A stretch of DNA of 64,000 bases, taken from Sorlinia euscelidii. GTDB taxonomy: Bacteria; Pseudomonadota; Alphaproteobacteria; Acetobacterales; Acetobacteraceae. The translations under genes were made by a program, and so were the position numbers. Position 1 is the stretch's first letter. Each line of letters starts with the position of its first letter. The notes under the pieces are model-generated. The model was given only the letters and a program-made list of their open reading frames with translations, had not been told where the DNA came from and did no database searches. Positions 35,645-45,885 of this stretch are shown piece after piece. The stretch lies in NCBI RefSeq assembly GCF_036452155.1, contig NZ_JAWJZY010000001.1. One strand, 5' to 3'.

Positions 35645-36954
35645 TCAGGCAATCAAAGTGAGATACTCGGGAAAGCTGCGTTCAAACCTTTTAAGGTCAT
35701 TATCGGAAAGGCGCACCGTCAGGCGAATAACCGCCTCCTCATCCGTTCTTTCAATGACATCGCCATATTCATAGAGCCACGCCATGGCGGCACCATCCTG
35801 GATACTGAGTTTGACGTGGATGACGGGCAAATGCGCTGTCAATTGCGCATCAATGGCGCTTAACAGATCGGGCAGGCCCTCCTGCGTTAACGCTGACACG
35901 GGCACGGCCCCGCCGACATGCGCGACATGCCGGACGCCGCCAAGAATGTCGGATTTATTCAGGACTTCAACGACACGTTCGGGCCATGTCTCATCAAGCA
36001 CGCCATCCCGCACCAGATTATTCAATACTTGAATGACATCTTCACGCTGGGCGTCGCTGTCAGGATGGGCCACGTTGCGCACGTGCACAATGACATCCGC
36101 CTCCGCCACTTCCTCAAGCGTCGCGCGGAAAGCGGCGATAAGCTCCGTCGGGAGGTCACTGATAAATCCGACAGTGTCGGAAAGGATGATCCGACGCCCG
36201 GAAGGCAGCGTGACCGAACGCATTGTCGGGTCAAGCGTCGCGAAAAGCTGATCTTCCGCCTGAACATCGGCACCCGTCAGCGCATTGAACAGCGTCGATT
36301 TACCGGCATTGGTGTAACCCACAAAAGCCACGACCGGGAACGGCACACGCTGGCGGGCCGCGCGATGCAGCCCACGCGTCCGCCGCACCTGATCCAGCTC
36401 TTTCTTGAGCTTGACCATGCGCTCGCTCAACATGCGGCGATCCGCTTCCATCTGCGTTTCACCCGGCCCGCCGAGAAAGCCGAACCCGCCGCGCTGGCGT
36501 TCAAGATGGGTCCATAATCTGACAAGACGGGATTTCTGATAGGCGAGATGGGCCAGCTCAACCTGAAGCACACCTTCCCGCGTCGCCGCGCGCGCCCCGA
36601 AAATATCGAGGATCAGCCCCGTTCGGTCAATCACCTTGCAATTCAGCGCTTTCTCAAGATTGCGCTGCTGAACGGGGGATAGCCGCGTGTCGACGACAGT
36701 AACATCAATCCCCCCTCATGCACTTTGGCGGCAAGCGCCTCAACCTGCCCGGCGCCGAGCAATGTTGAAGGCCGCGCGGCCCGAAGCGGCATGACCTGCT
36801 GAAAGACGATATCGAGGCCGATTGAGCGTGTCAGGCCGACAGCTTCCTCAAGACGCGCATCCGCCCCGCGAAGCTCAGCGCGGAGAGACGTCCTGTCAGC
36901 GGGGAAGATCACCGCTGCGCGCCCAGCGGGTGGCGCCGTTTCAATCAAGCCCAA
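35645..36954 (-). CDS. hflX: HflX ribosome-associated GTPase (reading frame broken by a one-base deletion)
   Basis: Ribosome-rescuing/splitting GTPase active under stress. The N-terminal HflX domain ends with RGGFGFLGGPGETQ. The GTPase core has GYTNAGKSTLFNAL (P loop), DTVGFISDLP (G3) and LNKSD (G4). Written as two frames; one extra C in the C6 run at 36710-36715 restores EGGIDVTVVDTRLSPVQQRNLEKAL and 436 residues in all. The start appears to be TTG at 36954, 14 bases after the hfq stop, the usual hfq-hflX pairing. Confidence 0.92.
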
Positions 36955-36967
36955 AACGCGTTAACCC

Positions 36968-37209
36968 TCAAATATCGTGGATGACATCATCCTCAGAGAA
37001 ATTTGGGAGGGGCGAGCCGGGCAGAATTGTGCTGACCGCGTGCTTATAGACCAATTGGGATTGCTCATCACGCATCAGGATAATCGTGTTCATGTCATAT
37101 TGCGTGATATGGCCGGAAAGCTTGACACCATTGACCAGAAAGATCGTCAGTTTGGCTCTCGTCTTGACCACCGACTGCAAAAAACTGTCTTGAACGGACT
37201 CACCTTCAT
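36968..37209 (-). CDS. hfq: RNA chaperone Hfq (divergent; reading frame broken by a one-base deletion near the start)
   Basis: Hexameric Sm-like RNA chaperone that helps small RNAs pair with mRNAs. Recognisable core: LTIFLVNGVKLSG (Sm1) and SQLVYKHAVSTILPG (Sm2). The segment between them (HITQYDMNTIILMRDE) is more divergent than in most Hfq proteins, and the tail is acidic. The in-frame start upstream is 37309, with unconvincing residues. Adding one base next to the ATG at 37209 yields M-K-G-E-S-V-Q-D and an 80-residue protein, the normal alphaproteobacterial size. No good Shine-Dalgarno precedes it, so the start stays uncertain. Confidence 0.82.
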
Positions 37210-37342
37210 GTCGAGGGAGGCGGAGGATTTTGTTGCTTTGACCAAGTTCGTGCCTATTTGTTAGATGAGTTGCGACCCTGTCACCAGGGCTTTCGCAATC
37301 GAAACGCATATGATGGGGTTCGGCTCCATGCCGAAAAGAAAT

Positions 37343-38745
37343 TTACCCTTGATTTGTTGGGTGGTTGCGGTCGTCATGTGACACGCCGAGTTGTTTCAGC
37401 TTGCGATGCAGCGCGCTCCTTTCCATGCCGACGAAACTGGCCGTCCGGCTGATATTCCCCCGAACCGCATCAGCTGCACGTGAAGATACTGCGTCTCGAA
37501 CAGATCGCGCGCCTCACGCAACGGCAATGCCATGACATCGGCGTCAGAATCCATCCGCGCCATGGACGGCGCACCTTGGCTGACGGTCGATGGCAGCATG
37601 TCGGCTCGGATAAGGTCGTTGCCGCTGCCGGGCATCATGATCAGAAGATGCTCAACGAGGTTCCGGAGTTCCCGGACGTTACCAGGCCACTCATATGCTT
37701 GGAGGGCTGCCATGGCGTCAACCGATAATTCGCGCGGCGGCAGGCCTGAATTCTCGGCATATTGTTTCAGGAAATGCTGCGCGAGGCCGGGAATATCCTC
37801 CCGACGCTCCCGCAGACTGGGGATGCGGATCGGGACGACGGCAAGTCGATAATAGAGATCTTCCCGGAAGCGCCCGGCCGCAATTTCAGCTGACAGGTCA
37901 CGGTTGGTCGAGGCCAGTACTCGCACATCGACTTTGACGCGCGCCGCACCGCCTATACGTTCAAAAGCCTGATCCTGCAGGGCGCGCACGATTTTCCCCT
38001 GCGTCTCCAACGGCATGTCAGAGACTTCATCGAGGAGGAGCGTCCCCTTATGCGCGCGCTCCAGCACACCCGTGCGTCGCGCCGAACCGTCACTTTGCCC
38101 CTCCACGCCGAAAAGCTCATCCTCAAACCGGCTTGGCGCCAGCGTGGCGCAATTCAGCGCGATGAAAGGCGCGGAAGCGCGTTTTGAACGCTCATGGATC
38201 ATCCGGGCGGCGACTTCCTTCCCCGACCCTGCGGGACCGGAAATCAGAACGCGTGAATTTGTGGGCGCCACGCGCTCAATCTGCGCGCGCACGGCGCTGA
38301 TGGCGGCGCCGCTGCCGAACAAGGCCGTGTCACTGCCTGTGCGCAGACGCAACTCGGCATTTTCCCGCTCCAGCCTTGCAGCTTCCAGCGCGCGGCGCGT
38401 GACGACGACGAGTCGCTCTGCATTGAAGGGCTTTTCGATGAAATCATACGCGCCGTGCTGAAGGGTGACGACCGCAGTCTCGATGGAGCCATGGCCGGAA
38501 ATCATCACAACAGGCTGGGTCGGCTCTTCCGATTTGATCATTTTCAGCAGAGCCACGCCATCAAGGCGGGAGCCCTGCAACCAGATATCAAGAATAATCA
38601 GGGAAGGACGGCGCGTGCGGAAAGCCTCTAGGGCCTGGTCGGCATTGGCGGCAACCCGCGTTTCATAACCTTCATCTCGCAGAATTCCGTCGATGAGCAT
38701 CCGAATATCGGGCTCGTCATCGACGATCAGGATTTCATGCTCCAT
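37343..38745 (-). CDS. ntrX: NtrX response regulator (reading frame broken by a one-base deletion)
   Basis: Response regulator of the NtrY-NtrX pair, which in alphaproteobacteria links nitrogen, redox and envelope control. An N-terminal receiver has acidic pocket IVDDE and phosphoacceptor Asp in LIILDIW. A central AAA+ domain follows with Walker A GPAGSGKE and Walker B LLLDEVSD. A canonical GAFTGA loop is absent, as is usual for NtrX. One extra C in the C5 run at 37457-37461 restores the C-terminal Fis-type helix (GGNISRTASFVGMERSALHR) and a stop at 37343, 467 residues. Confidence 0.92.
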
Positions 38746-38785
38746 AAGTGCTTTCCATCAATGGTCTCAGCATCGAACGCACCAC

Positions 38786-41163
38786 TTATCCCTGACCCAA
38801 GACATTATGACGGGGAAGGGTCAAAATCGCGATTGTCCCCTGCTTATCACCCCGATCTTCTAAAGAAATGGTACCGTGATGGTCATCCATTATTTTTTTT
38901 ACGATCGCGAGGCCGAGGCCGGTGCCTTTCGGCTTATGCGTAATATACGGCTCCGTCAAACGGTGTCGATCCGTTTCCGGAAGGCCGGTGCCGTCGTCTG
39001 AAATCATGATGTCAACATGCGCGGGCTCGACCCGAAGTGCAACATTTATCTCGCCTTTTCGCAAGCTATCGGCACTTTCCTCACCCATATCGGCGGCTCT
39101 ACGATCCTGCGATGACATGGTGATGGCATCCGCAGCATTTTGCAGCAGATTTGTCAGTGCCTGGCCAATCAGCCGACGGTCACACGTGACCATCGGCCCC
39201 TTCGCCGTCAGTCCGGACGTTTCAAATGCGATCTCCGGATGTGCGTTTTTCTGCAGGACGATTGCTTCCCGCAGGAGACGTCCCAGATCCGCTTCCTTTA
39301 ACTCTGGCGCCGGCATTCGCGCGAAGGCTGAAAATTCATCCACCATGCGTCCAATATCGCCGACATGACGCACGATTGTATCGACGCAAAGGCCGAATGT
39401 CTCCGTGTCGGAGGAAATCTCTTTCATGAAACGGCGTTTCAGGCGCTCTGCGGAAAGTTGGATCGGTGTCAGCGGGTTTTTGATTTCATGCGCGATCCGG
39501 CGGGCCACATCCGCCCAGGCCGCTTTACGTTCAGCAGATTGCAGGGCTGTAATGTCGTCAAAGGTCACCACATATCCCGCAACATCCGCGCCTTTCTGCT
39601 CCCGCGCGACGCGGACGAGGAGCGTTCTGCCCCGCGCCCCGACACGCGGCCCGTCGCCGAGCACTTCCTCCCCCCCTGCGTGTCGATCTGGATTTCAGCG
39701 TGGCGCACCTGTCCCGGCGTATCGCGAACAGCATCAAGGATTTCGCTGAATTCCGGCACGCATTCCTGAAGGTGCCGCCCGATGAAACCATCAATATCGC
39801 GCTGAAGAAGGGTTGAGGCGGCCTTGTTCGGCAGTTCAATCACCTGACGGGCGTCCAATCCGATGACGCCAGCCGAAACACCTTCCAGCACGCTCTCGGT
39901 AAATCGGCGACGCTCATTGATCTGTTCGTTCGCCTCAATGAGGGCCGTCCGTTGCGCGGAGACCTGATCGGTCATGCGATTGAACGCGCGGGAGAGAATG
40001 CCGACTTCATCATCCCGCGATGGATCACGGGACCGCCTCCCCTCAGGCACACGGACGGACAGGTCGCCGAGGCTGACCCGTCGGGCGGCGATAATCAGTA
40101 ACCCGAGTGGCCGCGCGATCTGATTGGCGAGGACGAGCCCCGTCAACATGCCGACCGTAAGAACGAGAAGGCTCAGAAGCGCGAAGATCAGCACGAAACT
40201 GATCTGGATCGCCGAGCGATTGGCATTGAGGCGTTGATACTCACTGACGACGGCATTTGTGCGCCGCATATGGCCGAGGATCTTGGCATCTACAGGCCGG
40301 GTTATGGCCAGCATCAGGCCGGTTGTCGAACCCAGACTCACCACGGCACGCACCGTCTTCTCATCCGGCGCGTCGAGGATGGCGGCGTCGCTGGAGCGCG
40401 CGAGGGACGTGGTTTCCCGCGGCGGTAACTTAAAGGTGCGCCCCTGCAAGGCGGCCAGCCCTCCCGATGCCACGACTTTATCGGTGTAGGCATCGTAGAC
40501 AACGGCCTCCGTCAGGCCACGTTCGGTCGCTTCAAAATCCAGCATGGACGCCAAACGCGCCGAATTATGCAGAAAATCGAGCTCATAATGACCCGACTCC
40601 CCGCTATTGACCGGCGCATAGGCGCCGTGGCGGAGCATATCGTCATTTTCCGTGATGATAAGCTGGTTCGCCATCGCGAAGGCTTCTGTGCGGATATTCT
40701 CATTATGCTCTTGTAAGTAGCCTGCCGCGACATCGCGTGCCTCGCTTAATGCCAGATTGACGCGGTTGGAAAACCAGATCTGCACACCGAAATGGAAAAA
40801 CAGGGCCGCGATTGTCCCGATCACGACAGCGGGCGCAACAGAGACAACGCCGAAAAGGGCGATCAACCGCACATGCAGGCGCGCCCCGGCGAGGCCTGTC
40901 CTTCGCTCCGAAAGCATTTTACGAAGGCGTGACACGATTGTCATTGTCAGGAAGGCCAGCACAATAATGTCGAGGAGGAAAATCATCCCCTCGATTTCGG
41001 GACGGTGCGTAATCGACATCCCGCCCGCCAGCACGATGAATGTTGTCGAAACCAGGACAATTGAAGTGACGATCAGAATCAACGCCGTCTGCCGTCTTGT
41101 GATAAGCGAGAGCAAATTCTGCCATTGACCACGCAAATATGGCGCCAGGGTCCAACCCGCCAT
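38786..41163 (-). CDS. ntrY: NtrY membrane sensor histidine kinase (reading frame broken by a one-base deletion)
   Basis: A 792-residue kinase: several N-terminal membrane helices, a periplasmic sensor part (about residues 115-310), another helix, HAMP, PAS-like segment (FTESVLEGVSAGVIGLD), then the H box RIAHEIKNPLTPIQ and the ATP-binding domain with N box NLLQNAADAI and DDGTGLP/GTGLGLAIV. Two overlapping frames are joined by one extra C in the C7 run at 39670-39676, giving DTQGGEEVLGDG. The start ATG overlaps the stop of the NtrC-like gene by one base. Confidence 0.93.
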
Positions 41164-42125
41164 CAGAGCTGATCCAGCATGATATCGAGCGTTTTAAGTT
41201 TTTTGCGTAAGGTATTGCGATTAAGCCCAAGGAGCTGCGCGGCACGAAGCTGGTTCTTGCCCGTGACCTCCAGAATGCGCCGGATCATCGGGCGCTCGAC
41301 CTCCGCAATGATGCGTGTATGGACGTCGCCCGCATCGCGCCCGTCCCCGACCAGCATGTCCACGTAACGCTTGACGAGATCTTCAATGGTTTGTGCCGGA
41401 CGTGCATAGGCGGCGCTGCATGCATCGTCGGATTCTGCCAGTGCCTCACGCGTCAATATCCTCTCCTTGCTGACGCGCGCCGCGCGGCCCAGAACGTGAC
41501 GCAAATGGCGGATATTGCCCGGCCAATGCCTTGCCTGACACCACGCAATAGCGTCTGACGACAGGCGTCGACCTGAGAGCATCTCGGTCTTTTCCCAAGC
41601 CTGGCAAAGGGCCGGAATATCTTCAAGCCGGGCGCGAAGGGGCGGCACCTCAACCATCTCGGGAAGAAAATGGGCGGCAAGCTTCTCGTGAATGAAAACA
41701 TGCTGGCGCACCTGATGGGACGTCAGCCCCGAGGTTGCGAAGACCCGCACTTTATTTTGCGGCCGATTTTCGAGCCAATGGGCGATGGCATCCTGCTCAT
41801 CGAGGGAGAAAGCCTCGATTTCCCGAAAGAGCACGCCTTGATCCCTTCCATTCAGGCAGCGTGAGAGATCCTCACCCGGGCTGATGATGCGCCATGATTT
41901 TACCGGGTCCATAAAAGCGTGGAGAAGCCGCGCCACGAAAGTGCGCCCAACGCCACATTCCCCGTGGATGAGGACGGGGTCAGGTGCGTCCAGATGGCGT
42001 TCCAGTGATGCTCTGAGAAATTCAGTCGGTTCTGAAGCGCCCACCCAATGATGCGCAAGATAAGTCGCGCGGTCCTTTAACGGCGCGGCCTTGAAACCGG
42101 CAGGCGAAGCGCCGGGCGGCGTCAT
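41163..42125 (-). CDS. Truncated, ATPase-degenerate NtrC-like protein
   Basis: A 320-residue protein in the ntrC position. No receiver domain: it begins directly with AAA+-like sequence. Walker A reads GECGVGRTF (Lys replaced by Arg). The Walker B region reads VLFREIEAF where active members have LLDE. No GAFTGA sigma-54 contact loop is present. The C-terminal region keeps the arginine-finger-like WPGNIRHLRHVL and an intact Fis helix-turn-helix (TGKNQLRAAQLLGLNRNTLRKK). It can probably bind DNA but not open a sigma-54 promoter by the normal route (inference). ntrB, normally just upstream, is missing. Confidence 0.82.
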   Translation of the reverse strand: MTPPGASPAGFKAAPLKDRATYLAHHWVGASEPTEFLRASLERHLDAPDPVLIHGECGVGRTFVARLLHAFMDPVKSWRIISPGEDLSRCLNGRDQGVLFREIEAFSLDEQDAIAHWLENRPQNKVRVFATSGLTSHQVRQHVFIHEKLAAHFLPEMVEVPPLRARLEDIPALCQAWEKTEMLSGRRLSSDAIAWCQARHWPGNIRHLRHVLGRAARVSKERILTREALAESDDACSAAYARPAQTIEDLVKRYVDMLVGDGRDAGDVHTRIIAEVERPMIRRILEVTGKNQLRAAQLLGLNRNTLRKKLKTLDIMLDQL

Positions 42126-42199
42126 AAGGGCAAGCCCATGTCAGGAAATGGCGCAGATGGATTTTGCGAGGGGATGAGCGCCATGGATCGAGCCCTGTT

Positions 42200-43342
42200 T
42201 CATAGACTGAGGTCAGCCGAAAATGCGTCCCGTGACATAAGCGGCTTCATTTGCGCCGCCATGTCCGGGTCGGCGGGCCCGGGTGAATCGGTGTCCTCAT
42301 CACGTCGACGACACGCGCCGGACATGATTGCATTATCGTAAAATGCGTTAATCAGTCGCAAAGCCTCTTTTTCCGAGTCGATTCGGTTAATCGTGGCACG
42401 GAATTGCGCTGACGAAGGCAGACCGGCGGAATACCACGAGATATGCTTCCGTGCGAGGCGGAGGCCCGGCTGCTCCCCGAAATGGGCAAGCATCTTGGCG
42501 TAATGCCGCAGGATGATCGCTTTTTCTTCCTCAAGTGAAGGGTCCGGCATGATCTGGCCGGTTGTCAGGGCCGCGCCGATCTGCGCGGGGAGCCACGGAC
42601 GGCCATAACAGCCCCGCCCGACCATGACTCCATCCGCGCCGGACAGCGCCAGGGCCTGCCGGGCATCGGCCACCGAAATAATGTCACCATTGACGATCAC
42701 GGGGATATTGACGGCATCCTTGACCTGGCGGACGAATGACCAGTCCGCCCGGCCATTATAAAACATCTGCCGCGTCCGGCCGTGGACGGTAACCATCCTG
42801 ATCCCGGCTTCCTGCGCGATGCGCGCCAGGCGCGGGGCGTTGAGGGTAGTATGGTCCCACCCCATGCGCATTTTGAGGGTAACCGGCACATTGACGGCCT
42901 TGACCGTTGCCTCCAACAAGCGCGCGGCCCTGACCTCATCTCGCATCAAGGCGGAACCGGCCGACTGCCCGACCGCCACTTTTTTGACGGGACATCCGAA
43001 ATTAATGTCGATGATGTCCGCGCCCTGATCGACCGATAATTTCGCCGCCTCGGCCATGGCCTCCGCCTCACAACCCGCAAGTTGCACCGCGTTAGGACCG
43101 TTATCCGCCATGCGCGCCATGCGCAGGGTATTTTCATTTTCCCGGATCATTGCCCAGGAAGCGATCATCTCCGAGACGACGAGGCCCGCACCCAACTCCC
43201 GCGCAAGCTGGCGGAAGGGCAAATCCGTCACGCCCGACATGGGCGCCAGAATAACGGGCACTTCAATGCGCACGTCACCCAGCGCGATAGGGGCCAGAGC
43301 CGACTCAGGCGGCGGGTTTTTCACGGATGAAGTCGGATACAT
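42200..43342 (-). CDS. dusB: tRNA-dihydrouridine synthase (DusB/NifR3 type)
   Basis: A 380-residue FMN enzyme that reduces uridines in tRNA. Landmarks: LAPMSGVTDLPFRQLA at the N-terminus, DIINFGCPVKKV-like segment DIIDINFGCPVKKVA with the catalytic Cys region, VTLKMRMGW, VHGRTRQ, and NGDI/MVGRGCYGRPW for FMN phosphate. It heads the dus-ntr-hfq-hflX block as in most alphaproteobacteria (formerly nifR3). The C-terminal 30 residues are an unusual charged tail. Only 74 bases separate it from the NtrC-like gene. Confidence 0.92.
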   Translation of the reverse strand: MYPTSSVKNPPPESALAPIALGDVRIEVPVILAPMSGVTDLPFRQLARELGAGLVVSEMIASWAMIRENENTLRMARMADNGPNAVQLAGCEAEAMAEAAKLSVDQGADIIDINFGCPVKKVAVGQSAGSALMRDEVRAARLLEATVKAVNVPVTLKMRMGWDHTTLNAPRLARIAQEAGIRMVTVHGRTRQMFYNGRADWSFVRQVKDAVNIPVIVNGDIISVADARQALALSGADGVMVGRGCYGRPWLPAQIGAALTTGQIMPDPSLEEEKAIILRHYAKMLAHFGEQPGLRLARKHISWYSAGLPSSAQFRATINRIDSEKEALRLINAFYDNAIMSGACRRRDEDTDSPGPADPDMAAQMKPLMSRDAFSADLSL

Positions 43343-43473
43343 AACGTGTGCACAATAGTCAGCTCAGGCACCGGAAGCAATGAGGATTGTCTGATCGATA
43401 TGTCGCATCATTGACATCAGCAGCACCCCGGCAAGCCTTTGTGGGGGCCAGCGCCCGGATTTGACGGCCGGCT

Positions 43474-44097
43474 TCAGGGGCGTAGAAGCGCCGCCACCTC
43501 CGCCCGCGCCGTTGCATCATGTCGCCACAAGCCGCGTGCGACGGAGGTCAGCGTCCGGCTGCCAGCGCTTTTGACGCCGCGCATCGCCATACACATATGC
43601 TCCGCCTCCACCACAACGAGGATCGCCTGAGGCTTCAGGGCATCCTCAATTGCTTTGGCAATCTGCGCCGTCAGACGCTCCTGCAATTGAGGTCGTCGAG
43701 ACAGGACACCGACGGCGCGCGCCAGCTTGCTGAGGCCCGTCAGGCAACCCTCCGACGGCAGATAAGCGATGTGCGCCTTACCAAAAAACGGCAGGAGGTG
43801 ATGCTCGCACATGGAGTGGAAACCAATATCGCGCACCACCACCATTTCATCATGCTGATCCGCCTTGAACACCTTTTGCAAATGGTCGCAAGGGTCTTCC
43901 AGCAGGCCGCTGAACACTTCCTGATACATGCGCGCGACACGGGCGGGTGTTTCCAACAGACCTTCCCGATCCGGCGATTCACCGATAGCGCCCAGAATGT
44001 CGCGCACAGCCCGCTCGATGATTTTCGTCGCATCTTCCGGCACCTCAATGGTGCGCAGTGCGGGCGCGGACGTGCGCGCGGCAAGGGTTTTCGTCAT
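43474..44097 (-). CDS. folE: GTP cyclohydrolase I
   Basis: A 207-residue zinc enzyme converting GTP to 7,8-dihydroneopterin triphosphate, the first pterin step of folate synthesis. Motifs: TPARVARMYQE, HSMCEHHLLPFFGKAHIAY with the zinc Cys and catalytic His residues, LSKLARAV, and EAEHMCMAMRGV with the second zinc Cys. Its ATG overlaps the folB-folK stop (ATGA). It is the last gene of a folP-folBK-folE operon. Confidence 0.96.
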   Translation of the reverse strand: MTKTLAARTSAPALRTIEVPEDATKIIERAVRDILGAIGESPDREGLLETPARVARMYQEVFSGLLEDPCDHLQKVFKADQHDEMVVVRDIGFHSMCEHHLLPFFGKAHIAYLPSEGCLTGLSKLARAVGVLSRRPQLQERLTAQIAKAIEDALKPQAILVVVEAEHMCMAMRGVKSAGSRTLTSVARGLWRHDATARAEVAALLRP

Positions 44098-44957
44098 GCG
44101 TCATCCTCAAATTGACGATAGGGGCGGACATCGCCAGCTTCTCGAGGCAGTTCATTTAGCAATTGACGCACGGTTTTGCCAGAAATCTTCACATCGGCGG
44201 CAATATCCGCCAAAGGGATAAGGACAAAGGCCCGCTTCGACAAATGCGCGTGTGGCAAAGTCAGTAAATGATCCTGCACATGAAAATCCCCGACAAAGAG
44301 AAGGTCAATATCGATCAGCCTCGGCCCCCAGCGCTCCCCCGGCATACGGCCTAATTGGCGCTCTGTTTCTTTACAGAGGCGCAGCAATGCATGCGGCGTC
44401 AGTCGCGTGCGCCCAATCACACAGAGATTGAGGAAGGCGGGCTGATCCATTTTTCCCCAGGGTTGCGTCTCATATAAAGGGGAAATCGCGGTGACCTGCA
44501 CCCCGTCCTCCAGCCCGAGCCGCGTGATCGCGTCATGCAGGATTTCAGCCCGTGCGCCTTGATTACTCCCAAGAGAAAACCCGACGGGTCGCATACGATC
44601 ATGTGTCACCGTCACAGAGACATTTTCAAAAGTGGCGGCGATGGGGGCGTCGGGTTTCGACACACGCAACGTTACCGCACTGATTTTCTCAAAACGCGAT
44701 AATAAGGCGCGCGCCATGCGATCCGCCACTGTCTCGATCAGACGGTAGGGCCGCGTCATCATGATGTCGGCAATGCAATCCGTGACCGCGGCATAACAGA
44801 CGGTTTTTTCATGATCATCGTCGCGTATCGCGTCATCGACCATGACGCTCAGTGTCACATCGACGACGAATTTTTGACCGTCGCGCTGCTCCTCCTTGAA
44901 CACGCCGTGGCGCGCTTGAAAAGTGAGGCCTTCAAGACGGATCGTGGCGACCGTCAT
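44094..44957 (-). CDS. folK: Fused dihydroneopterin aldolase / HPPK (FolB-FolK)
   Basis: A 287-residue bifunctional folate enzyme. Residues 1 to about 120 form FolB (LEGLTFQARHGVFKEEQ, VCYAAVTDCIADIM, RVSKPDAPIAATFENVSV), which cleaves dihydroneopterin. Residues about 127 to 270 form FolK (GFSLGSNQGARAEIL, VSPLYETQPWG-like ISPLYETQPWGK, RWGPRLIDIDLLF), which pyrophosphorylates the aldolase product. The junction is only a few residues long, so consecutive pathway steps are tethered. Start and stop overlap folP and folE by 4 bases each. Confidence 0.93.
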   Translation of the reverse strand: MTVATIRLEGLTFQARHGVFKEEQRDGQKFVVDVTLSVMVDDAIRDDDHEKTVCYAAVTDCIADIMMTRPYRLIETVADRMARALLSRFEKISAVTLRVSKPDAPIAATFENVSVTVTHDRMRPVGFSLGSNQGARAEILHDAITRLGLEDGVQVTAISPLYETQPWGKMDQPAFLNLCVIGRTRLTPHALLRLCKETERQLGRMPGERWGPRLIDIDLLFVGDFHVQDHLLTLPHAHLSKRAFVLIPLADIAADVKISGKTVRQLLNELPREAGDVRPYRQFEDDA

Positions 44958-45877
44958 TCGTGACGCCCTGACGTAACCGCGCTTAGAGCGTGGGTGACAC
45001 GCATTGCGTCAACATGCGGCGCCACGTCATGCACCCGGATGATCGCCGCACCTTGACGCGCCGCGATGGTCGCCGCCGCCAGAGAGGCCGGGAGGCGGCC
45101 CTGCACATCGCGCCCCGTCAGGCGGCCCAGAAGGGACTTACGGGAAATACCAACGAGGAGCGGCATATCGAAGCGATGTCGTAGGGCCGGCAGGGCGTTG
45201 AAACATGCAATATTCTGTGCGTCCGACTTGTTGAAACCGATGCCCGGGTCAAGAATGATACTTTCCGGCGCGACACCGGCCGCAAGGGCGTCATGAATGG
45301 CTTTCTCGAAAAAAACAGAAAGACCGTCAGTAACGTCGCCCGCCAGCGTCTCACGTAGCCCATGCATGATGACGATCAAGGCGCCGGACTCAGCGGCAAC
45401 GCACCTCATTGCCGGGTCGATGGTCATCCCGCCTACATCATTGATCATCACGGCCCCTGCCTGCACGGCGTAACGCGCAATGTCGGGCTTGTAGGTGTCG
45501 CAGGATACGGCGCAACCTGTCCTGACGGATGCCTCAAGACCGGCGGCGATACGGGCGCGCTCTGTTTCCAGCGGGACCGGATTGGAGTCCGGACGGGTCG
45601 ACTCGCCTCCGACATCGATAATAGCCGCCCCCTCCTGCGCGATGGACAAAGCGCGCCGGGCGGCCGATGCTTCCTGCGTGTAAACACCGCCATCCGAAAA
45701 TGAGTCCGGCGTCGTGTTGAGGATGCCCATAATCAGCGGTGCGGAAGCGCCACGATGGGCGCGCTTGATCTGACGGCCAAGCGCCTCCCGCGTCGATGTT
45801 TGCGACAATGTCATATCGTGCTCTGACGTGGGCGGATCATGCGGGAATGGGCGCGGCATCGGCAATTCTGACGCCAT
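44954..45877 (-). CDS. folP: Dihydropteroate synthase
   Basis: TIM-barrel enzyme joining p-aminobenzoate to the FolK product; the sulfonamide target. Motifs: MGILNTTPDSFSDGG, IIDVGGESTRPDS, VMINDVGG, LDPGIGFNKS, LLVGISRKSLLG and the C-terminal RVHDV. 307 residues. ATG 45877 has GAGGAG immediately upstream and nearly abuts the ilvE stop. The first 20 residues are not conserved, so the internal Met at codon 22 remains possible. Heads the folate operon. Confidence 0.95.
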   Translation of the reverse strand: MASELPMPRPFPHDPPTSEHDMTLSQTSTREALGRQIKRAHRGASAPLIMGILNTTPDSFSDGGVYTQEASAARRALSIAQEGAAIIDVGGESTRPDSNPVPLETERARIAAGLEASVRTGCAVSCDTYKPDIARYAVQAGAVMINDVGGMTIDPAMRCVAAESGALIVIMHGLRETLAGDVTDGLSVFFEKAIHDALAAGVAPESIILDPGIGFNKSDAQNIACFNALPALRHRFDMPLLVGISRKSLLGRLTGRDVQGRLPASLAAATIAARQGAAIIRVHDVAPHVDAMRVTHALSAVTSGRHE

Positions 45878-45885
45878 AAGCTCCT

